Shown here: positions 59,346 to 64,000 of the stretch, piece by piece | Layout of the letters: each line of letters opens with the position of its first letter | Position numbering within the stretch: the stretch's first letter is position 1 | NCBI RefSeq assembly: GCF_947179515.1 | Contig: NC_067472.1 | Location: 175,917,078-175,981,077, forward strand | Direction: 5' to 3' | DNA from: Apodemus sylvaticus | Taxonomy: Eukaryota > Chordata > Mammalia > Rodentia > Muridae | DNA length: 64,000 nt | Position numbers and translations under genes: made by a program | Notes under the pieces: model-generated | Databases searched by the model: none | Told to the model about the DNA's origin: nothing | What the model saw: only the letters and a program-made list of their open reading frames with translations

Positions 59346-59969
59346 TTTCTGAAACATCTGCCATCTCTTGTTACCTGTGGGTAGAGGAAAAAGAATAGAC
59401 CCCTTTCTAAGAATGTTTATAAAATCTTGGCTAAAATGGAAATGCTTGGGAGACAAGGGAGGACAGACATTTTTTCCCCCTCCAATGAGACTTAAATCCT
59501 GGGACACGAAGTTTACCTGGACACAGGCAAAGGGATCTGGCTGTGACCCCGAGACTGCCCAAGACCCCCAAGCTCATTTGTCCACACTGTGCAGCCACTG
59601 TCTCAATGAGCAGGCTTCTGGAATATTTTCCTTTCCTGCCCCCCTTAAATCTGTCATCTTTGCTTATTTTGCTAACGCGTGAGGGATGCTTGAAGGAGCT
59701 ATGGTTTTGACAGTTACGATCCTTCTTGTTACTGTAAAATCATAGGAATGCAGTATGAACTATTCTCCGCCATCCCCAAACGGCTCTGCTCTTGGCTTGC
59801 CTTAGCGCTTTCTCCAGAGTAACCGAAGCCAGAACCGAGCAGGAGCTTCAGAGACACCAGGACCTCTGTTCTAGTGTGAGCCCAGGTCAGAAGAGGATCA
59901 GCACAACCGCCTCTTCTAATGTTTGCTGCACTCTGCAAGTCCCAGGCATCTCATGCTCCTCTCTGGTTG

Positions 59970-59983
59970 CCCCCCCCCCCCCC
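59970..59983. repeat. Poly-C run
   Basis: Fourteen consecutive Cs, followed by 'ggcgcttccgga'. Confidence 0.95.
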
Positions 59984-60269
59984 GGCGCTTCCGGAGGCAT
60001 CCAGGATTGTGTTGGTTTTGGTGGCTGAAGAAGTAAGGGTGGGGGTTTGGAGACTGTCTTGTGCTGAGGGATATTCATTTCAGGCTGTCCCACAGGAAGG
60101 ACTGACCATCCTTCAGGGACAGGTCTATTCATTTTGCAACCAGACCACGGGCTGGAGAGCCTGCTCAGGGCTGCGAGTGTGCTCACTGATCTTGGAGAAG
60201 CACATAGTCACCCGTAGCTCCAGCTGTGGAGATCGAGCACCTGGTCTTCACAGGCACTGCACTGACCTA

Positions 60270-60320
60270 CACATGCACGCACGCACGCACGCACGCATAC
60301 ATGCATGCACGTGCACACAC
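60270..60320. repeat. (GCAC)n alternating purine-pyrimidine tract
   Basis: 'acatgcacgcacgcacgcac' continuing to 'catgcatgcacgtgcacaca' is alternating throughout and CpG-rich, a strong Z-DNA type sequence. Confidence 0.9.
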
Positions 60321-60613
60321 TTTAATACATACCCTTAAAAATGACTACACCCACATGCTCAGAAGCATAGACTTGGTTGTGTGATATCCCTAGACACTGA
60401 GATCTGTGTCTGGGACCGAGCACCTGCCTGTGGCTCTCTTCTTCAGATAGCTTCACCTGGACTCTTTGGATGTCAGCTCATCAGAGGCATGGGCAGTCAG
60501 GAGTTTTGTGTGTGTGTGTCTCAAACCTCTGGGCACTCGAAAGGGTTCCAGTGGTCAACACTAGAAATGCTCCAGCCAAGAAGGAAAGACGCTAGGCTTC
60601 CTAGAGTTTCTGG

Positions 60614-60615
<2 letters not shown>

Positions 60616-60681
<66 letters not shown>

Positions 60682-60706
60682 TTTCCCTCCTCCTCCTCCT
60701 CCTCTT
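60616..60706. repeat. (TC)n followed by (TCC)n
   Basis: About 32 TC units, then CTCCTC to 60706. It is a smaller version of the CT-to-CTC gradient at 24.2-24.6 kb. Confidence 0.95.
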
Positions 60707-60717
60707 CCCTGCCTCCT

Positions 60718-61042
60718 CTTCTTTGAGATAGGGTCTTATTATGTGGGTTCACAGTAGTTGCCTGCCTCTACTTCTTGAATGCGGCTCTATTTGCACCCAG
60801 CGCTCTCATTTAAAAACATTATGCATTTATTTATTTTTATTTTATGTGTATATGTGTCTTGCCTGTAGGTATGCCTGTGTTCCCTGTATGTGCAGTGCCT
60901 AAGAGGCCAGAAGAAGGTGTTGAATCCACTGGGACAGGAGTTGCAATAACTATGAATCATTATGTGGGTGTGGGGACCAAACACGGGTCCTCTGGAAGAG
61001 CAGCCAGTGCTCTTGCCTGCTGGTTATCTCTCTAGCCCACTT
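60718..61042 (-). mobile_element. B1 remnant and B2/B3 SINE
   Basis: 'ttgagatagggtcttattat' (B1 remnant, 60718-60805), then a B2/B3 with reversed tail 'catttatttatttttatttt', body 'aagaggccagaagaaggtgt' and reversed head 'gctggttatctctctagccc'. Confidence 0.8.
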
Positions 61043-61049
61043 GCCCACT

Positions 61050-61240
61050 TTCTTTTTTAAAATTAAAAGATGATCTTAGCTGTTTGGATCTATGGTAAAA
61101 TGAGCAGAAAGTACAGAGAATTGCTGAATACTTCATCTACACAACTTACCCTGTTACTAACATTTTGAGTTAGAATGGCACATTTGTGATAACTATAATG
61201 TGATATGACAAATATATTTGTTAGTTACACACACTCTTTC
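61050..61240 (-). mobile_element. L1M-like fragment, part of an ancient L1
   Basis: 'aaaagatgatcttagctgtt' to 'ttgctgaatacttcatctac' is consistent with the reversed 3' part of an old L1M. Later pieces continue the same element in order. Confidence 0.4.
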
Positions 61241-61255
61241 CCTCCCTCCCTCCCT

Positions 61256-61325
<70 letters not shown>

Positions 61326-61460
61326 GTGTGTGTGTGTGTGTCCAAAGCTAACTTGTGGGAATCCACTTTTCCCTTCCACTATGTGCCTCCTTGGGATTGA
61401 ACTCAGGTCTCCCAGCTTGGTGCAAACACCTTCAACCATTTAGCCCTCTCACCAGCCCCA
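61238..61460 (-). mobile_element. (CCCT)n-(TC)n-(TG)n tract and B2/B3 SINE
   Basis: CCCT at 61238-61264, TC to 61326, TG to 61342, then the reversed B2/B3 body and head 'attgaactcaggtctcccag' to 'ctctcaccagcccc'. Confidence 0.8.
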
Positions 61461-61464
61461 CTAT

Positions 61465-61895
61465 ATATATTTTTTGCTTTTGCTTAATATGTGCCTTACT
61501 GGTTTATGGTCAGTGTACATATTTGTAGGATCCAGTGTGTCGTTTCAGGGTACGCATACTTTAGACAATGATCATATCAGGGTGACTAGCATTTCTGGTA
61601 CCTCAGACAGAGACATTTTCTGTTGGGGACATTCAGAATCTTCTCTGTTAACTGATTGGGCATTGTCTGTGGTTTACTCTGTGATCTTCTCCTTTGCATT
61701 GTAGAACACATTCTCAGGGCTCTGAACCACAAGGAGGAGGGGCACATATCTCAACTACATTGTAAATAGTTTTGCTGCCCTACAAAGTTTGTGTGCTTAC
61801 CCCCCATCCCTCCCCTGCAGCTCTGAACCTCCAATAGCCACTGGTTATCTTTCTCAGAATATATGGTAGTTTTGTGTAGCTGGATGATTCAATAT
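61465..61895 (-). mobile_element. L1M fragment
   Basis: 'ttgctgccctacaaagtttg', 'cagctctgaacctccaatag' and 'ccactggttatctttctcag' match the reversed L1M 3' region. Confidence 0.6.
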
Positions 61896-61904
61896 TTTTT
61901 TTTC

Positions 61905-61980
61905 CATTTTAGGCAAGGTATCTATATTCCAGGCTGGTTTTGAACCCTTCAAACCCTTGGCCTTCTCCACTGGGTTTTAA
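61905..61980 (-). mobile_element. B1 remnant
   Basis: 'ggcaaggtatctatattcca' and 'ggctggttttgaaccct' resemble reversed B1; short. Confidence 0.45.
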
Positions 61981-61989
61981 GATTGGCTT

Positions 61990-62470
61990 CTTCATGTAGA
62001 AATAGGCATTTAAACTATCTCCGTATATCCTCAGAGCTACGTAGCTCACTTCTTTTCAATGCTGAATACCTTTCCATTGTATGCACTTACCACAGGATGT
62101 CCACTCACCCACTGCAGGATACCTGGGCTGATTCTCAGGTTTGGCAATGGCGTTAAAGATGATTTCATTCTGTACATGTTCTGCCCTGAGTATCTGTGAG
62201 CAACTTCTTGTATGGTCATGACTCCTGGCTTCTTTATGACACCAAGGAACGTGCAGCTTGCTTGTGTTGTAAGGCTATATTTAGCTCGGTAAGAAACCAC
62301 CAAACTGTCTTCTAAAGTGGCCGTACTGTTTGCATTCTCACCAGCAACGAGTAAGAAGCCCCGAGGTTCTCAGCCGTTGGTGTTACCATGGTGTTGGATT
62401 TTAGCCGCTACAATAAGTGTGTAAAAGGACTTGTTTCTGATTCACTCTGCAGTTCTCTAGTGACAGGGGG
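61990..62470 (-). mobile_element. L1M ORF2-end fragment
   Basis: 'caatgctgaatacctttcca', 'agaaaccaccaaactgtctt' and 'gcattctcaccagcaacgag' are the reversed end of an ancient L1 ORF2. The element resumes near 62990 ('ttttttgcccatttttaaaa') and 63213-63300 after inserted repeats. Confidence 0.75.
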
Positions 62471-62499
62471 TGTGGGACTTGTTTTACTTAGAATCTACC

Positions 62500-62790
62500 C
62501 TTTCCTTTCTCTTCCCTCCTTCTGTCCTTCCCTCCCTTCCTCCCTTCCTTCCTTCCTCCCTCCCTTCCTTCCTTCCCCCCTCCCTTCCTTCCTTCCTTCC
62601 TTCCTTCCTTCCTTCCTTCCTTCCTTCTTTCCTTCCTTCCTTCCTTCCTTCCTTCCTTCCTTCCTTCCTTCCTTTCTTCCTTCCTTCCTCCCTTCCTTCC
62701 TTCCCCCCTCCCTTCCTTCCTTCCTTCTTTCCTTCCTTCCTTCCTTCCTTCCTTCCTTTCTTCCTTCCTTCCTTCCTTCTTCCTTCCTTC
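62500..62790. repeat. (CTTC)n pyrimidine tract with higher-order duplication
   Basis: About 290 bp of CCTT units on the plus strand. Variant landmarks recur in the same order: C6 runs at 62575 and 62703, ttcttt at 62625 and 62725, cctttcttcc at 62671 and 62755. Confidence 0.95.
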
Positions 62791-62854
62791 CATGACCCTT
62801 CTCTTATTTTCTTCTCCCCTCCCTTTCTCTCTTCCATTCTTTTCTTGTGCAAGG

Positions 62855-62985
62855 CCTTACAATATAGCTAAAGATGGCCTAGAACTTACTACATAGCTCA
62901 GGCTGACTTCAAATTTATGGTGATTTTCCTCCCTTGGCCTCAAGCGCTGGTATTACAGGTGTGAGCCACTGTGTTTCCGTCTTAT
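62855..62985 (-). mobile_element. B1 SINE fragment
   Basis: 'gcctagaacttactacatag' preceded by 'ctaaagatg', then 'ctcaggctgacttcaaattt' and 'gtattacaggtgtgagccac'. Confidence 0.8.
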
Positions 62986-63024
62986 CTGGTGAAGTGTTTA
63001 AGGTTTTTTTGCCCATTTTTAAAA

Positions 63025-63212
63025 AAAGACACACACACACACACACACACAATGAGTGTGAGTACACTGTCACTCTCTTCAGACATGCCTGAAGAAGGCA
63101 TTGGATCCCATTACAGATGGTTGTGAGTCACCTGTGGCTTCTGGGAACTGAATTCAGGTCTTCTGGAAGAGCAGTCAGTGCTCTTAATCACGGAGCCATC
63201 TCTCCAGGCCCC
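63025..63212 (-). mobile_element. B2 SINE with (CA)n tail
   Basis: (AC)n at 63029-63051 in the tail position, the body 'cattggatcccattacagat' and the reversed head 'cggagccatctctccaggcc'. Confidence 0.9.
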
Positions 63213-63463
63213 TCTTTTACCTGTTTTAAACTGATCTGTTTCTTTCTTATTGAGTTGTCTCTGTATGTCTGAGTGTGACATCACTGTTTATTGGCTATCC
63301 CTGGAGTCTATCTCAGTGGGGCTCATCTTGCTGTGCTAGTACTCTTTCCCCTTTGTGTGTCCCTGCAAAGGCAGCTGTTCCTTCCTGTAGCCTGTATGTA
63401 ATGCGATGGTACTTGTTTGCCTTTGAGACTTCAGGTTTAGGGAATTTAAGATAAAAAAGACAT
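63213..63463 (-). mobile_element. L1M continuation, diverged
   Basis: 'ttttaaactgatctgtttct' and 'ttcttattgagttgt' continue the reversed L1M series. The later part is too diverged to call. Confidence 0.45.
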
Positions 63464-63700
63464 GGGGACTGGAGAGATGGCTCAGTGGTTTAGAGTGCCA
63501 GCTGCTCTTGAAGAGGACCCAGGTTTAATTCCTAGCACCTACAAAGTTGCTCACAACCATCTGTTACTCCAGTTCCAGGGGATCTGATGCCCTCTTTTGG
63601 GCTCTGGGTTCATCAGACATGCATGTGAGTGTAGACATATTTGTAGGCAAAATACCCTTCAATATAAAAACCAACCAACCAACAAACCAAAGACACAAAT
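63464..63700 (+). mobile_element. B2 SINE
   Basis: 'ggggactggagagatggctc' head, 'gaggacccaggtttaattcc' B box and (CCAA)n-type tail. Short similar flanks aaagacat (63456-63463) and aaagacac (about 63689-63696) may be the target-site duplication. Confidence 0.93.
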
Positions 63701-63718
63701 AAAGTATGTTCTCAAGTA

Positions 63719-63781
63719 TGTACACACACATACACATATACACACAGACACAGATACACACATAGACACCCACACACACAG
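63719..63781. repeat. Imperfect (CA)n microsatellite
   Basis: CA-rich with ATA and GAC interruptions. Beyond it, 63782-64000 is unique sequence with nothing recognised. Confidence 0.9.
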
Positions 63782-64000
63782 AGGAAAGACCCAGTGCCAT
63801 TATCCCCCACCCGAATGATGGAACTGTGGATTAGTGCTCTATTCCTACTTGTGATATTTTGCACGTTCCAAACTTGCCACCAATGAGCTTGGCTTACTGA
63901 ATGATTAATCTTATAAAAGTAAAAGAATAAGTGAGCTGGAATACAGAGTGGTCGCTGTAGGGGAAAGGTCAAGATGGTCTGATCAGAATGAGTGTAGCTT

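Noticed and set aside
1..64000. CRISPR array, operon, phage or prokaryotic defence system
   Set aside because: All regular repeats are eukaryotic microsatellites; no spacer-repeat layout or bacterial gene density exists.
1..64000. Well-known microRNA or tRNA genes
   Set aside because: A by-eye search for seeds of common conserved microRNAs found none, and the tRNA-like sequences are all B2/ID SINE heads.

Overview
This window is vertebrate nuclear DNA from a murid rodent, most probably mouse (Mus). The evidence is the repeat content: B1, B2/B3 and a few ID-type SINEs, a rodent-type L1 3' UTR ending in an adenine-rich tail, older Lx-like and L1M-like fragments, and very long (GA)n, (CA)n, (CTT)n and (CTTC)n tracts. 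Few rat-type ID copies are present, which favours mouse over rat. I see no protein-coding exon that I can support. The open frames are short and most are explained by microsatellites, L1 fragments or stop-poor GC-rich DNA, so the CDS list is deliberately empty.

Layout: (1) 1-16.5 kb is repeat-rich flank. It holds two 5'-inverted L1 insertions (about 1-885 and 5945-8970), B1/B2/MIR copies, an L1 3' UTR fragment and a CTCF-like site near 15.2 kb. (2) 16.9-21.85 kb is a broad, interrupted CpG-rich domain. It is preceded by an AT-rich block dense in homeodomain-type TAATTA motifs. It contains a PBX/MEIS-type motif, four good plus-strand splice-donor-like sites, a TATA-like element with a nearby octamer, and a remarkable G/C inverted repeat. 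This is the signature of a promoter domain of a developmental regulator or long non-coding RNA. I do not recognise the gene, and any coding exons would lie outside the window. (3) 22-60 kb is mostly single-copy DNA. It carries many repeat-free AT-rich blocks with retained CpGs and octamer, homeodomain and E-box motifs (for example 39.9-40.4, 42.6-43.2, 44.3-44.9, 45.3-45.65, 46.0-47.1, 55.5-55.9 and 58.8-59.35 kb). These look like the conserved non-coding elements of a gene desert around a developmental gene; conservation itself cannot be seen from one sequence. (4) 60-64 kb is again repeat-dense, with SINEs and microsatellites inserted into an ancient minus-strand L1.

Nothing here works as an operon or gene set. 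The most useful interpretation is a regulatory landscape: a CpG-island promoter domain, a possible insulator to its left and an enhancer-like desert to its right. The most unusual DNA structures are a roughly 410-bp polypyrimidine tract at 24.2-24.6 kb facing a (GA)n tract, a nested G/C inverted repeat at 18.9 kb, an AT-rich foldback in an L1 at 6.75 kb, a higher-order-duplicated (CTTC)n tract at 62.5-62.8 kb, and a diverged CpG-rich tandem repeat at 41.7 kb. No previously undescribed biological system is evident.
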